NCBI RefSeq assembly: GCF_029263665.1 | Contig: NZ_JAJUFQ010000027.1 | Span: 1-56,025 of the forward strand | Direction: 5' to 3' | Source of the DNA: Halomonas sp. | GTDB taxonomy: Bacteria; Pseudomonadota; Gammaproteobacteria; Pseudomonadales; Halomonadaceae | DNA: 56,025 bases | Shown here: positions 34,398 to 43,616 of the stretch, in pieces | Numbering within the stretch: position 1 is the first letter of the stretch | How the letters are laid out: the number at the start of each line of letters is the position of its first letter | The notes under the pieces: model-generated | The model's input: the letters and a program-made list of their open reading frames with translations, nothing else | Databases searched by the model: none | What the model was told of the DNA's origin: nothing | Translations under genes and position numbers: made by a program

Positions 34398-34961
34398 ATG
34401 AACTACTGTAGCCACTGTGGCCAGCCGGTCAGCTTTACCATTCCAGAAGGGGATGATCGCCCGCGATATGTCTGCCGTTCCTGTGGCACTATCCATTATC
34501 AGAACCCGATCATCGTGGCCGGCACCTTGCCCACGAGCGGCAGTCGGGTGTTGCTGTGCAAGCGAGCCATAGAGCCGCGCAAGGGCTATTGGACTCTGCC
34601 GGCAGGATTCATGGAAAACGGAGAGACCACACTACAGGCAGCAGCGCGGGAAACGCTGGAAGAAGCCTGTGCTGAAGTGGCTCTGGATAATCTCTATACG
34701 TTGATCAACCTGCCTCATATCAATCAGGTATTCATGATATTCCGTGCCAGGCTCCAGGGCAGTTTTCATCCTGGGCCCGAAAGTCTGGAAGTCGCCTTGT
34801 TCGAGGAACATGAGATTCCCTGGGATACCCTGGCCTTTCCGACGATCGAACGCACCTTGCGTCACTTCTTCGCCGACCGGCCTCAGTGCGATTTTCCGTT
34901 ACATGTCAGTGATATCACCCTGGAAGATCGGCAGCGCTATTTCCGAGGGGCAGCCTCCTGA
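34398..34961 (+). CDS. Zinc-ribbon Nudix hydrolase
   Basis: This is a 187-residue protein. It opens with a zinc ribbon (CSHCG...CRSCG) and a Nudix box (GFMENGETTLQAAARETLEE). This arrangement resembles NADH pyrophosphatase (NudC) and related zinc-ribbon Nudix enzymes, though it is shorter. The start ATG 34398 follows GGGAGCGAC. It is divergent from the other Nudix gene at 34267 (130 bp between starts). The substrate is uncertain: NADH, ADP-ribose or another dinucleotide. Confidence 0.87.
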   Translation: MNYCSHCGQPVSFTIPEGDDRPRYVCRSCGTIHYQNPIIVAGTLPTSGSRVLLCKRAIEPRKGYWTLPAGFMENGETTLQAAARETLEEACAEVALDNLYTLINLPHINQVFMIFRARLQGSFHPGPESLEVALFEEHEIPWDTLAFPTIERTLRHFFADRPQCDFPLHVSDITLEDRQRYFRGAAS

Positions 34962-35017
34962 TAAAGGGCTTGTCAGATCAGGCCTCAGTGTTCAGGGAAT
35001 GCCTCCCTCAAGGGAGT

Positions 35018-35329
35018 CTATATCTCTTCCAGGCGCCAGACATCGTAGGCAGGCTCTTCATAAGGGTGGGCATGCTTCAGCGCTGCTACGGCATCGATGA
35101 TCAGGTGGTCGGCACAGACAAGTTCCACTTTCAGTTCATCGACATGTTCCAGATTGTCGACCTGTCCGAGGTGTGGGGTGGCGCCTGCCAGCGGGCGGAA
35201 CTGTCCCTGGCCTGGCGTTTGGAAGCAACAGGCTTCATAGTTACCGATACGTCCGGCGCCGGTGGCAAACACGGCCTCCTTGACCGCTTCCGCATTTTCC
35301 CGTGGAACAAAGAAGGCGAGCTTGTACAT
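35018..35329 (-). CDS. YqfO/NIF3-like CutA-fold protein
   Basis: This 103-residue protein matches the small CutA-like domain found as an insert in Nif3/YqfO proteins (LAFFVPRENAEAVKEAVF, GRIGNYEACCFQTPG, HPYEEPAYDVWRL). The Nif3 metal-binding domain itself is absent, which is normal for the stand-alone version. The ATG at 35329 follows AAGGAG. Function is unknown. It converges with the Nudix gene. Confidence 0.85.
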   Translation of the reverse strand: MYKLAFFVPRENAEAVKEAVFATGAGRIGNYEACCFQTPGQGQFRPLAGATPHLGQVDNLEHVDELKVELVCADHLIIDAVAALKHAHPYEEPAYDVWRLEEI

Positions 35330-35402
35330 GCGAGGCTCCTTGTGATTGGCACTGTTATGGTTGGCGTCACTATGTTTGAGTCGCCATGGTCAGCGGGGCT
35401 GA

Positions 35403-36299
35403 TTATGCCTTGAACAGGCGATGCCACCAGCGCGTACGAGGTGGCACAGAAGTCGTCCTAAGATATGGTGTGTCGAGGAAGGTGCGAATAGGTTCCACTT
35501 GCTCTGATCGGTCTAGCATCGGTGCATGACCACAGCCGGGGGCGACCAGGACCTCGAGTTCTGGCTGGTGTTCAGCCATGCGGCGTACGATATCCTCGGA
35601 AATCAATCGGGACTCGGCGCCACGGATTACCATCAATGGGCAACGGATTGCATCCCAGTCAGCCCAGGTATCGCGGGGGGTATCATGGATGAATTGCTCG
35701 CCTATACGCGGATCGTAGTGAAAGGTCCAGCTACCATCAGGAAGGCGTCGGGCGCTTTCCAGGGTCATGCGCTGCCAGGCTTCATCGCTTTGAATACCGA
35801 AACTGGCATAGTGTTGTCGCAGCTCTGTCTCAAGCTGACTCAGTCGGCTGAAACGATGGGGGATGGTGAAATATCTGGCCAGGTCGGCCAGACCATCCAG
35901 TTCCAGTTCCGGCCCCACGTCATTCAGCACCAGACGCTCGATGCGTGCCTGGGTCCTGGGAGAGGCTGCCAGCAGCATACCCAGCAATCCCCCCATCGAC
36001 GTGCCAATCCAGGACACTTTGTCTAGGTTGAAGTGATCCAATATGGATACTGCAATGGTCTCATAGTGGGAATAGAGGTAATCATGGGCAGGATGCAGCG
36101 ACCAGCTCGACAAGCCGCGACCAGGAGTATCAGGGGCGAGGATGCGCCATTCTGGCCCCAACAACCTGGCCATGTCCTCGAAGTCACCGCCATGACGAGC
36201 CAGGCCATGCCAGGCAATGACGGTGCGAGGGGCATCCGGGTGCCATATCCGCACTGCGATTTCCAGCTCTCTCACCGTTACCATACCAAGGCTATCCAT
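35403..36299 (-). CDS. Alpha/beta hydrolase
   Basis: This is a 298-residue hydrolase. The nucleophile elbow is GTSMGG, with an oxyanion-hole HGLARHGGDF and a C-terminal CGHAPML His. The start ATG 36299 follows CAGGAGCC; the frame is open upstream without support. The fold resembles esterases and enol-lactone hydrolases; the substrate is unknown. It is divergent from the RND cluster (207 bp between starts). Confidence 0.85.
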   Translation of the reverse strand: MDSLGMVTVRELEIAVRIWHPDAPRTVIAWHGLARHGGDFEDMARLLGPEWRILAPDTPGRGLSSWSLHPAHDYLYSHYETIAVSILDHFNLDKVSWIGTSMGGLLGMLLAASPRTQARIERLVLNDVGPELELDGLADLARYFTIPHRFSRLSQLETELRQHYASFGIQSDEAWQRMTLESARRLPDGSWTFHYDPRIGEQFIHDTPRDTWADWDAIRCPLMVIRGAESRLISEDIVRRMAEHQPELEVLVAPGCGHAPMLDRSEQVEPIRTFLDTPYLRTTSVPPRTRWWHRLFKA

Positions 36300-36439
36300 A
36301 TCGGCTCCTGCATTCGTCCAGAGAATGGGCCACGGGAGGGGCAATGGCCGGGAATACTGCATAGCAGCGTAGCGACAGGTCGATCCGATGTGCAAGGCGG
36401 CGAAATTTCCACCACTCTTGCACGATCGACTTTAGTTTT

Positions 36440-36467
36440 TTGCGTTAAACATGCGACAATGTATGTA
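36440..36467 (+). promoter_or_regulatory. Putative promoter with TetR-type operator dyad before the efflux operon
   Basis: TTGCGT at 36440-36445 and TATGTA at 36462-36467 are 16 bp apart. An imperfect dyad ACATGC (36449-36454) / GTATGT (36461-36466) with a 6-bp spacer overlaps the -10. The half-site ATGTATGT also occurs in the known E. coli AcrR operator. A TetR/AcrR gene lies downstream at 43610, so this is a plausible target. Motif evidence only. Confidence 0.5.
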
Positions 36468-36506
36468 AATGAACCTCCGCTAAGGAACAGACTCGAGGAA
36501 TCTCCC

Positions 36507-37961
36507 ATGACGCCTTCTCGTCTCGATTCACCGGCAGCCCGTCCGAACATGTCCCGACGGCTACTCGGTGCAATGGTGGCGGCATTGTTGGCTGGCCAGG
36601 TGCAGGCCGCTGACCTTCTCACTATCACTCGCGATGCTCTGGACAACAACTCGACGCTGGCGTCTGAACGTGCCACTACCAGTGCGACGGAAGAAAATCG
36701 CAACGTCGCTCGAGCCGACTTGCTGCCGCAGCTGACTGCCGCTGGTGAAGTGGCTTATAACAGTGTCTTCGAACAGCAGAGTCAGAAAGGCTTCAGCGGT
36801 ACGGCGGGCGATGATCGCTACACCAGTTATGGCCTCAACCTTGAGGCGACGCAAGCGATCTACGATGCTCGCAACAGTCGTGAGGTAGGGGTTGCCGAGA
36901 AGCAGATCGATCAGCAGACCTATGCTCTGGCTGCTACCGAGCAGCAAGTATTGATCGATACGGCAACCGCATATTTCAACATTCTGCGGGCCAACGATAT
37001 TCTTGATGCGCGTCGCGCCCAGGAACGTGCGATTGGCCGTCAGCTTGAGCAGGTCCAGGAGCAGTTCGACGTGGGCCTGGTGGCTATCACCGATGTGGAA
37101 GAGGCACGTGCCACCTTTGACCAGTCTCGGGCCGATCGCATTTCTGCCGAAAGCGATCTCCAGGTCGCCTTCGAACAGCTCGAGCGTTTGACTGGCAAGC
37201 GTTACGACAGTATCGACAAGCTCCAGGACGAGTTGCCGATCTCCCTACCGACGCCTAGCAGTCGTGATGCCTGGATTGATACGGCGCTGGAAAGCAGCCC
37301 GGACCTGCTGGCACAGAAGTCTGGCGTGGACGTGGCACGTGAGCAGGTCGGTGTATCCAAAGCCGATCGCCTGCCGGTGGTGTCAGGCTTCGTCAACTAC
37401 TCCTACGCTGATGACGATCAGGATTACCTGGAGGATTACAACTCCACTGGCCAGGTCGGCATCAATGCCTCGATGCCTCTGTATACGGGTGGCCGCACCA
37501 GCGCATCCATTCGTCAGAGTACCTATAGCCTCGAGTCCAGCCAGTTCGACTTCGAGTCTCAGCGCCGCGAGACCATTCAGCAGGTGCGTGCCCTGTACAC
37601 CCAGGTCAGCAACGATGTCTCTACCGTAGCGGCACGTCAGCAGGCCATTGTCTCCTCCCAGAGTGCACTGGATGCGACGCGCGCCGGGTATGAGGTCGGT
37701 ACCCGTAACATCGTCGATGTGTTGAGTGCCGAGCAGAACCTGTACAACGCCATCGCCAATTATGCCGATGCTCGCTACAGCTATGTGACCAACCTCCTTA
37801 CACTGCGCCGTCAGGCGGGGGTGCTGGATGAGGCGGCTATTGAGACCATCAATCAATACCTGCAGTCGAATGGTCAGGTGACATTCACGCTGCCGGAGAA
37901 TAATGGGGGCAGTTACGACGCTGCTCTGGATATTGGTGAGCGCCCACAACTGGAACAATAA
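36507..37961 (+). CDS. tolC: TolC-family outer-membrane efflux channel
   Basis: This 484-residue outer-membrane protein forms the trimeric exit duct of RND or type I exporters. The start ATG 36507 follows CGAGGAATC; a signal peptide ending in GQVQA (residues ~15-34) follows a short extra N-terminus. Two repeats of outer-membrane-factor helices and strands are seen (AEKQIDQQTYALAATEQQ, VGTRNIVDVLSAEQNLYN). The strand motif GINASMPLYTGGR marks the second half. It is the first gene of a tolC-acrA-acrB-like cluster, 94 bp from the adaptor gene, which contains a strong hairpin. The symbol is by family; it may serve several pumps. Confidence 0.93.
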   Translation: MTPSRLDSPAARPNMSRRLLGAMVAALLAGQVQAADLLTITRDALDNNSTLASERATTSATEENRNVARADLLPQLTAAGEVAYNSVFEQQSQKGFSGTAGDDRYTSYGLNLEATQAIYDARNSREVGVAEKQIDQQTYALAATEQQVLIDTATAYFNILRANDILDARRAQERAIGRQLEQVQEQFDVGLVAITDVEEARATFDQSRADRISAESDLQVAFEQLERLTGKRYDSIDKLQDELPISLPTPSSRDAWIDTALESSPDLLAQKSGVDVAREQVGVSKADRLPVVSGFVNYSYADDDQDYLEDYNSTGQVGINASMPLYTGGRTSASIRQSTYSLESSQFDFESQRRETIQQVRALYTQVSNDVSTVAARQQAIVSSQSALDATRAGYEVGTRNIVDVLSAEQNLYNAIANYADARYSYVTNLLTLRRQAGVLDEAAIETINQYLQSNGQVTFTLPENNGGSYDAALDIGERPQLEQ

Positions 37962-37990
37962 CGGTGTCTCGGGATACGTAGAAATGAGAC

Positions 37991-38019
37991 AGAGCGCCGG
38001 CCGGGCATGGCCGGCCTCT
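37991..38019 (+). other. Hairpin between the TolC and adaptor genes
   Basis: GCCGGCC (37996-38002) pairs with GGCCGGC (38009-38015) around GGGCAT. Outer AGAG/CTCT extends the stem past one bulge. No good U-tract follows (CTCTTGTTG). It could attenuate transcription or protect the tolC message. Confidence 0.55.
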
Positions 38020-38055
38020 TGTTGATAGATTCACCCCCCCTGAGGAAGTTAAGGG

Positions 38056-39465
38056 ATGAAAATCGCATACTCACGAGGCCGCCCGCTGGTGGTCCTGGCG
38101 GCGGCGCTATGGCTTGCCGGTTGTGGCCAAGACGAAGGACAGAATCAAGGGGGAGCTGGTCAAGCCCCAGCCAAGCCTGTGGAAGTGGCTGCTCTTGAAC
38201 GGCAGGATGTGCCACTGGACAAGTCCTACCCCTCAAAGTTGACCAGTGACGAGGAAGTCATTTTGGTCGCGCGTGTTACCGGTATCATCGAGGAAAGACG
38301 CTTCGAGCCGGGTGATATTGTGGAAAAGGGGCAAAGCCTGTATTCCATCGAACCGGATCTGTATCAGGCAACCGTGAACGAACGCAAAGCGGATCTGGAA
38401 AGCGCTCAGGCACAAAAGGCCCGAGCCGAAAGTGATGCTGCTCGCTATCAGGCTCTGGCCAACCAGAATTCTGTCAGCCGCCAGCAGCTTGACCAAGCCC
38501 TGGCCGATGCACGAGTAGCGAGAGCCAATGTGGCTCAAGCCCAGGCAGCCCTGGAAACAGCGCAGCTGGACCTGAACTATGCCGCAGTAAAGGCGCCGGT
38601 ATCGGGCCTAATTGGACTGAGTGAAGTCAATATCGGCAACCTGGTCAGCTCCGGTACCGAACTGACCACCATCACGCCGCTGGATCCGCTGGAAGTACGC
38701 TTCCAGTTGCCCCAGGCGGATGCCTTCGAGCTGCGTCGCCAGCTCAAGAGCCAATCGCTTTCCGATATCAAGGCAACACTCGAGATTCCTGGATTGGGTG
38801 GCGGTGAGTCGGGGCAACTGGAGGGCCAGATGGATTTCCTGGGGTCCCGTATCGATCCTTCGACTAGTACGGTTCAGGCTCAGGCCAAGTTCGCCAATCC
38901 CGAGGGGCACTTCCTCCCAGGGCAGTTCGTGCGTGTGCACCTGTCAGGCATGAAACGCTACAACGTTCTGGCCGTGCCAGAACTGGCCTTGACCCAAGGG
39001 TTGATGGGACCGCAGGTCTATGTGCTGGATCAGGATAATACTGCTCGTGCACGCCCTGTACAGCTTGGCGAAGAAGCTGGGCCATGGCAGATCCTGCTGG
39101 ATGGTGTCAAACCCGGCGAGCGCGTCATCGTGGGGGACCCTGCCAGCATTCAGCCAGGTATGCCAATTGATCCACAGCCGTTTGATGGTGATGCCGCTGC
39201 CTTGATGAAACGTATTCAAGAAGCCAAGGCGGCGGCTGAAGCGAAGGCTCAGGGTGGTGCTGCTCCTGCCGCTGGTGGCGAGAGCCAGGCCCAGGATCCG
39301 TCGCAAGAGCAGGCTCCTGCCGCACAACCTGACGCAACTGAAACAGCGCCAGAAGGTAATGCTGAACCCTCCAATAGTGATGTCAATGCCGCGCAACAGG
39401 CACCGATGTCCAGTGGCGGGGACAGCCAGGAGGCGCAGGAGGCGCAGGGAGAGGGTAACGAATGA
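38056..39465 (+). CDS. RND efflux periplasmic adaptor lipoprotein (AcrA/MexA-like)
   Basis: This is a 469-residue membrane-fusion protein. Lipobox LAGC puts the lipidated Cys at ~residue 23. Barrel-sandwich, alpha-hairpin (SVSRQQLDQALADARVAR) and beta-barrel parts follow (VKAPVSGLIGLSEVNIGN, HFLPGQFVRVHL). The start ATG 38056 follows GAGGAAGTTAAGGG. The last ~80 residues are an Ala/Gln/Glu-rich tail (AKAAAEAKAQGGAAPAA) that is not part of the normal adaptor. Its stop overlaps the pump ATG by 4 bp. It bridges the pump and the TolC-like channel. Confidence 0.94.
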   Translation: MKIAYSRGRPLVVLAAALWLAGCGQDEGQNQGGAGQAPAKPVEVAALERQDVPLDKSYPSKLTSDEEVILVARVTGIIEERRFEPGDIVEKGQSLYSIEPDLYQATVNERKADLESAQAQKARAESDAARYQALANQNSVSRQQLDQALADARVARANVAQAQAALETAQLDLNYAAVKAPVSGLIGLSEVNIGNLVSSGTELTTITPLDPLEVRFQLPQADAFELRRQLKSQSLSDIKATLEIPGLGGGESGQLEGQMDFLGSRIDPSTSTVQAQAKFANPEGHFLPGQFVRVHLSGMKRYNVLAVPELALTQGLMGPQVYVLDQDNTARARPVQLGEEAGPWQILLDGVKPGERVIVGDPASIQPGMPIDPQPFDGDAAALMKRIQEAKAAAEAKAQGGAAPAAGGESQAQDPSQEQAPAAQPDATETAPEGNAEPSNSDVNAAQQAPMSSGGDSQEAQEAQGEGNE

Positions 39466-42400
39466 ATTTCGCCAACTTCTTCATCAAGCGACCGATCTTC
39501 GCCACGGTCTTGGCGCTGATATTGACGATCATCGGTGCCATGAGCATGCGAGTACTGCCGATCGAGCAGTACCCGAGCGTGGTGCCGCCGACGGTCTCTG
39601 TATCCGCGACCTTCCCGGGCGCGGATGCCGAGACGGTGGCGCAGACCGTGGCCGCCCCCTTGGCTGAAGCCATCAACGGTGTCGAGAACATGATCTACAT
39701 GACCTCGACCAGTTCCGACAACGGTACGATGAGCCTGTCGGTAGCCTTTGATATCGGAACCGATGGCGATATCAATACCATCAACGTCAACAACAAGGTG
39801 CAGGGTGCCCTGTCGCAGTTGCCGGAAGCGGTGCAACAGCAGGGTGTGACCGTGGAGCTGAGTTCCAGCTCCATCCTGATGCTGGTGGCGCTGATTTCTC
39901 CTCAGGGGGACTACGACAACATCTACATGCAGAACTACGCGACCCTGAATATCCTCGATGAACTGCGCCAGTTGCCTGGTGTCGGTGAGGCCGAGGTGCT
40001 GGGTGGTGGCGAGTTTGCCATGCGCATCTGGATGGACCCCAACAAGCTGGCCGAGTATGACCTGACGCCCAGCGAAGTGGCGACGGCTATCCGTTCCCAG
40101 AACACCGAGGTACCGGCAGGTAGTCTGGCGTCCACGCCGATCGATAATCCGCGTGCGTTCACCTACACCATCACTGCTGGTGGCCGTCTGGCCAGTGCCG
40201 ATGAGTTCCGCGACATTCTGCTGCGCACCAATCCGGATGGCTCGGCGTTGCGGCTCAAGGATGTAGCGCGTATCGAGCTGGGTGCATCGTCCTATGGGGT
40301 TGATGCACGCTTGAATGGGGCCACCATGGCGCCCATCATCATCAACCAGCAGCCCGGGGCCAATGCTCTGGAAACTGCAGATCTGGTCAAGGCCAAGATG
40401 GAGGAGCTTCAAGGGCGCTTCCCGCCGGGTCTGGAGTTCGTGACACCTTATGACACCACACTGTTCATCGACGCGTCGGTAGAGACAGTACTGCATACCT
40501 TCATCGAAGCGTTCCTGATTGTGGGTGTCATTCTATTCATCTTCCTGCAGAACTGGCGTTTCACAGTAATCGCCATGTCGGTGGTGCCGGTTTCGGTGCT
40601 GGCGACCTTTGCGGGCTTCTATGCCTTTGGTTTCTCCATCAACCTGCTGACCCTGTTTGCCTTGGTGCTATCGATAGGTATCGTGGTCGATGACGCCATT
40701 CTGGTGGTGGAGAACGTCGAACGTGTTCTGTCGGAAGATGAAGATGTCACTGTCCGGCAAGCCACCATTCGGGCCATGAAGGAAGTCGGCGGTCCGGTCA
40801 TCGCAACATCGTTGATCATGGCCGCTATCTTCGTCCCCGTGGCCTTCCTGGGTGGCTTCACCGGACAGATCTATCAGCAGTTCGCCTTGACCATCGCCAT
40901 CTCGGTGGCATTCTCGGCGCTGATGGCGCTGACCTTCACTCCGGCCTTGTCGGCGATCTTCATCAAGCACGACCTGCATCAGAAAGAGTCGGCAGTCATG
41001 CGTGCACTACGCACGCCATTGCGTTTGTTCGACCGCTTCTTTGCCGGCTGTACCCATGTGTTCATGATCGTGGTGAGATTGCTGATCAGGGCATGGTGGT
41101 TGACGCTGGTGCTGGTGGCGTTGGTCGGCTTTGGCTCCTGGTGGCTGTATAGCCATACGCCATCGACGTTGGTGCCTGAAACTGACCAGGGGATTGTCAT
41201 CGCTGCGGTACAGCTTCCAGACTCCGCTTCCTTGGCCCGAACCAATGAGTACATGCGCAAGGTCAGTGAGAAGATCGAAGAATTCCCAGGAGTACAATAT
41301 TCTTCGGCCATCGCAGGCTACGACATGCTCACCGGCTCGGTGAACACTGCCCGGGGGGTCATCTTCATCAATATGGAGCCCTGGGAGGAGCGTACCACCT
41401 CTGCCTATGACCTGATCGGCCGCGTGATGCAGATCGGAGCGGAAGTGGATGGCGGTACGACGCTGGCCTTCAACATGCCACCGATCATCGGCTTGTCCAC
41501 CACCGGTGGTTTTGAAGGCTACCTGCAGTCTTATGGCGGGGCTACGCCGGAAGAGATCTACATGGCCTCGCTCAAGGTGATGCAGAAGGCCAACGCCGAT
41601 CCAGAGCTGAACCAGGTGTTCTCTACCTTCAGCGTCAATGTGCCGTCCTATCGTGCCGAGATCGATCAACAGAAGGCACTGAGCTATGGTGTCTCGCTGA
41701 CTGACCTCAATGCGACTCTGTCGAACACCTTTGGTAACGGTTTTGTCAACTTCTTCAGTTATCAGAACCGTAACTTCCAGGTGTATCTGCAGAATGAGGC
41801 GGAATATCGTGACACGCCTGAGGACATCAACCACGTTTATGTCCGCGGTGGCAATGGCGAGCGTATCCCGTTGTCCGAGTTCGTGACGCTCAAGCGGCAG
41901 GCTGCTCCGTCAGTCGTGACTCGCTTTGGCGTATATGCGGCAGCACAGTTCCAGGGTGGACCCGCTCCAGGCTACTCTTCGACCCAGGCCATCCAAGCGA
42001 TGGATCGCATTGTGCAGGATACCCTGGGCTCGGAATGGGGCATGGGTTGGACCGGTACGGCGTATCAGGAAAGCTCCCAGGGTAATGCTGGCACCATTGC
42101 CATCGTCTTTGGTCTGATCATGGTGTTCCTGATCCTGGCTGCCCAGTATGAAAGCTGGTCACTGCCTCTGGCGGTACTTACCGCAACACCCTTTGCCTTC
42201 CTTGGTGGTATCACGGGGATCGCCATGCGAGGTCTGGATACCAGTGTCTATGTGCAGATCGGGGTGCTGGTGGTCATCGGGTTGGCAGCGAAGAATGCCA
42301 TTCTGATCGTTGAGTTCGCTGAACTTCAGCGCAAGGAGATGGGCAAGACCATCCGTGAGGCAGCTGAAACGGCGGCACACCTACGTTTCCGTCCGATCGT

Positions 42401-42659
42401 GATGACCTCCATGGCATTCATCTTTGGTACCTTGCCGCTAGCGATAGCGACAGGTGCCAGTGACACCAGCAGTCACCACATCGGTACTACTGTCGCTATG
42501 GGGATGGCATCCGTTGCTGTCCTGGGAAGCTGCTTCGTTCCTTCGTTCTATGCCATGATCGCTACCGTTTCCCATAAGCTGTTCGGCAACAAGGATAGTG
42601 AGGAAGATGACGGTGACAAGGATGACGAGGCTCCGGCCCTGGAGTCGCCCAAGTCCTGA
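39462..42659 (+). CDS. RND efflux pump inner-membrane transporter (AcrB/MexB-like)
   Basis: This 1065-residue protein is a full-length HAE1-family pump with twelve membrane segments and two large periplasmic loops. It opens with FFIKRPIFATVLALIL and has proton-relay Asp pair in GIVVDDAILVVENVERVL, the multidrug-type loop stretches and an acidic C-terminal tail (EEDDGDKDDE). It exports drugs, solvents or bile-salt-like compounds using the proton gradient, with the upstream adaptor and channel. Start overlaps the adaptor stop (ATGA). A strong terminator follows 40 bp later. Substrate range is unknown. Confidence 0.95.
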   Translation: MNFANFFIKRPIFATVLALILTIIGAMSMRVLPIEQYPSVVPPTVSVSATFPGADAETVAQTVAAPLAEAINGVENMIYMTSTSSDNGTMSLSVAFDIGTDGDINTINVNNKVQGALSQLPEAVQQQGVTVELSSSSILMLVALISPQGDYDNIYMQNYATLNILDELRQLPGVGEAEVLGGGEFAMRIWMDPNKLAEYDLTPSEVATAIRSQNTEVPAGSLASTPIDNPRAFTYTITAGGRLASADEFRDILLRTNPDGSALRLKDVARIELGASSYGVDARLNGATMAPIIINQQPGANALETADLVKAKMEELQGRFPPGLEFVTPYDTTLFIDASVETVLHTFIEAFLIVGVILFIFLQNWRFTVIAMSVVPVSVLATFAGFYAFGFSINLLTLFALVLSIGIVVDDAILVVENVERVLSEDEDVTVRQATIRAMKEVGGPVIATSLIMAAIFVPVAFLGGFTGQIYQQFALTIAISVAFSALMALTFTPALSAIFIKHDLHQKESAVMRALRTPLRLFDRFFAGCTHVFMIVVRLLIRAWWLTLVLVALVGFGSWWLYSHTPSTLVPETDQGIVIAAVQLPDSASLARTNEYMRKVSEKIEEFPGVQYSSAIAGYDMLTGSVNTARGVIFINMEPWEERTTSAYDLIGRVMQIGAEVDGGTTLAFNMPPIIGLSTTGGFEGYLQSYGGATPEEIYMASLKVMQKANADPELNQVFSTFSVNVPSYRAEIDQQKALSYGVSLTDLNATLSNTFGNGFVNFFSYQNRNFQVYLQNEAEYRDTPEDINHVYVRGGNGERIPLSEFVTLKRQAAPSVVTRFGVYAAAQFQGGPAPGYSSTQAIQAMDRIVQDTLGSEWGMGWTGTAYQESSQGNAGTIAIVFGLIMVFLILAAQYESWSLPLAVLTATPFAFLGGITGIAMRGLDTSVYVQIGVLVVIGLAAKNAILIVEFAELQRKEMGKTIREAAETAAHLRFRPIVMTSMAFIFGTLPLAIATGASDTSSHHIGTTVAMGMASVAVLGSCFVPSFYAMIATVSHKLFGNKDSEEDDGDKDDEAPALESPKS

Positions 42660-42698
42660 TCCGCTTCTGCAGGTAATAGCGTTGGAAGCAAATGACTG

Positions 42699-42733
42699 AA
42701 CGAACACCGCCAATTGGCGGTGTTCGTTTTTTT
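42699..42733 (+). terminator. Intrinsic terminator of the efflux operon
   Basis: CGAACACCGCC (42701-42711) pairs perfectly with GGCGGTGTTCG (42716-42726) around AATT, and seven Ts follow directly. It is 40 bp after the pump stop. Confidence 0.92.
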
Positions 42734-42869
42734 GTGCGATGCAACATGTTGTTGGAAAAGGAAATTTTTCAATTAGACATGGCTGATTGAGTGCCTGAGG
42801 GACTATTCTGAAAGAGTAGAGGAAACCTGAAGGCAGACAGGCAAACCGTCAAACCGGGGGGAGACGACC

Positions 42870-43616
42870 ATGGACATGAGTGTGATTGTTGACGTTGCTC
42901 TCAGTTATCCGCTGATCTTCTTCACGCTGCTACTTCCTGTGATGGCGTTTTACTGGCTACTGGTGGCGATGCATATTGCGCCACTGCAACTGTTCGAGCA
43001 CGACAGCCTACGTAATGACAATCTGGCCAGCACCATGGTGTCACTGGGTTTTGCGGGTATCCCGGTGTCCGTTGCGCTGACGGTCCTGTTTGTTTTTGCC
43101 GGAGCCTTCACATTACTCGCCGAGTTGCTGGTTCTGCGTTGGTTCGATCTGAAGGTCGTCATCATTCCGTTGGGTCTGGTTGTGCTGTGGGCGGCACTGG
43201 CGGTATCTGCGCCACTGGCTGCACGGGCCTGTCGCAGGTTGTTGCGCAAGTTTCGTGACAATCCTGCTGTCAATCAGCGTTGTCTGCTGGGAGAGCGGGT
43301 TCAGGTTGTAGGCTATGTCGATGCCGCAGGCTGCTGCCGAGCGGTGCTGTGCTCAGATGGCTCCCGCGAGGTCTGCTTGCATGGCAAGCCCGGATGCATG
43401 CCCAAGGAGGGCGAAGTGCGTGTGCTGGTCAAGTATCTGGCCGATGAAGATCGTTATCGCTCAGTCGCAGAACAGGACTTTCTGGATGCACGGACGCGGC
43501 TCGTGCGACTGCATCTGATCGAACGCCATGAGCCGGAACGGCATCACCCTCATGGCCATGGGACAGAACACTCCCACCATCACAACCATTCCCATCATAA
43601 CCACGCTCATCACTGA
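42870..43616 (+). CDS. YqiJ/NfeD-like membrane protein with His-rich C-terminal tail
   Basis: This is a 248-residue protein. Two N-terminal hydrophobic segments (~residues 10-35 and 55-85) and one at ~95-120 precede a C-terminal soluble part that resembles the OB-fold of YqiJ/NfeD proteins (LLGERVQVVGYVDAAGCCRAVL, EVRVLVKYL). The last 25 residues are almost entirely His with Asn, Gly and Ser and look like a metal-binding tail. Start ATG 42870 follows GGGGAGACGACC. The 3' end overlaps the tetR stop by 7 bp on the other strand. Role unknown; NfeD partners stabilise membrane microdomains. Confidence 0.75.
   Translation: MDMSVIVDVALSYPLIFFTLLLPVMAFYWLLVAMHIAPLQLFEHDSLRNDNLASTMVSLGFAGIPVSVALTVLFVFAGAFTLLAELLVLRWFDLKVVIIPLGLVVLWAALAVSAPLAARACRRLLRKFRDNPAVNQRCLLGERVQVVGYVDAAGCCRAVLCSDGSREVCLHGKPGCMPKEGEVRVLVKYLADEDRYRSVAEQDFLDARTRLVRLHLIERHEPERHHPHGHGTEHSHHHNHSHHNHAHH

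Noticed and set aside
39249..40496. 415-codon minus-strand frame across the RND adaptor and pump
   Set aside because: It is antisense to two conserved genes and has no motif.
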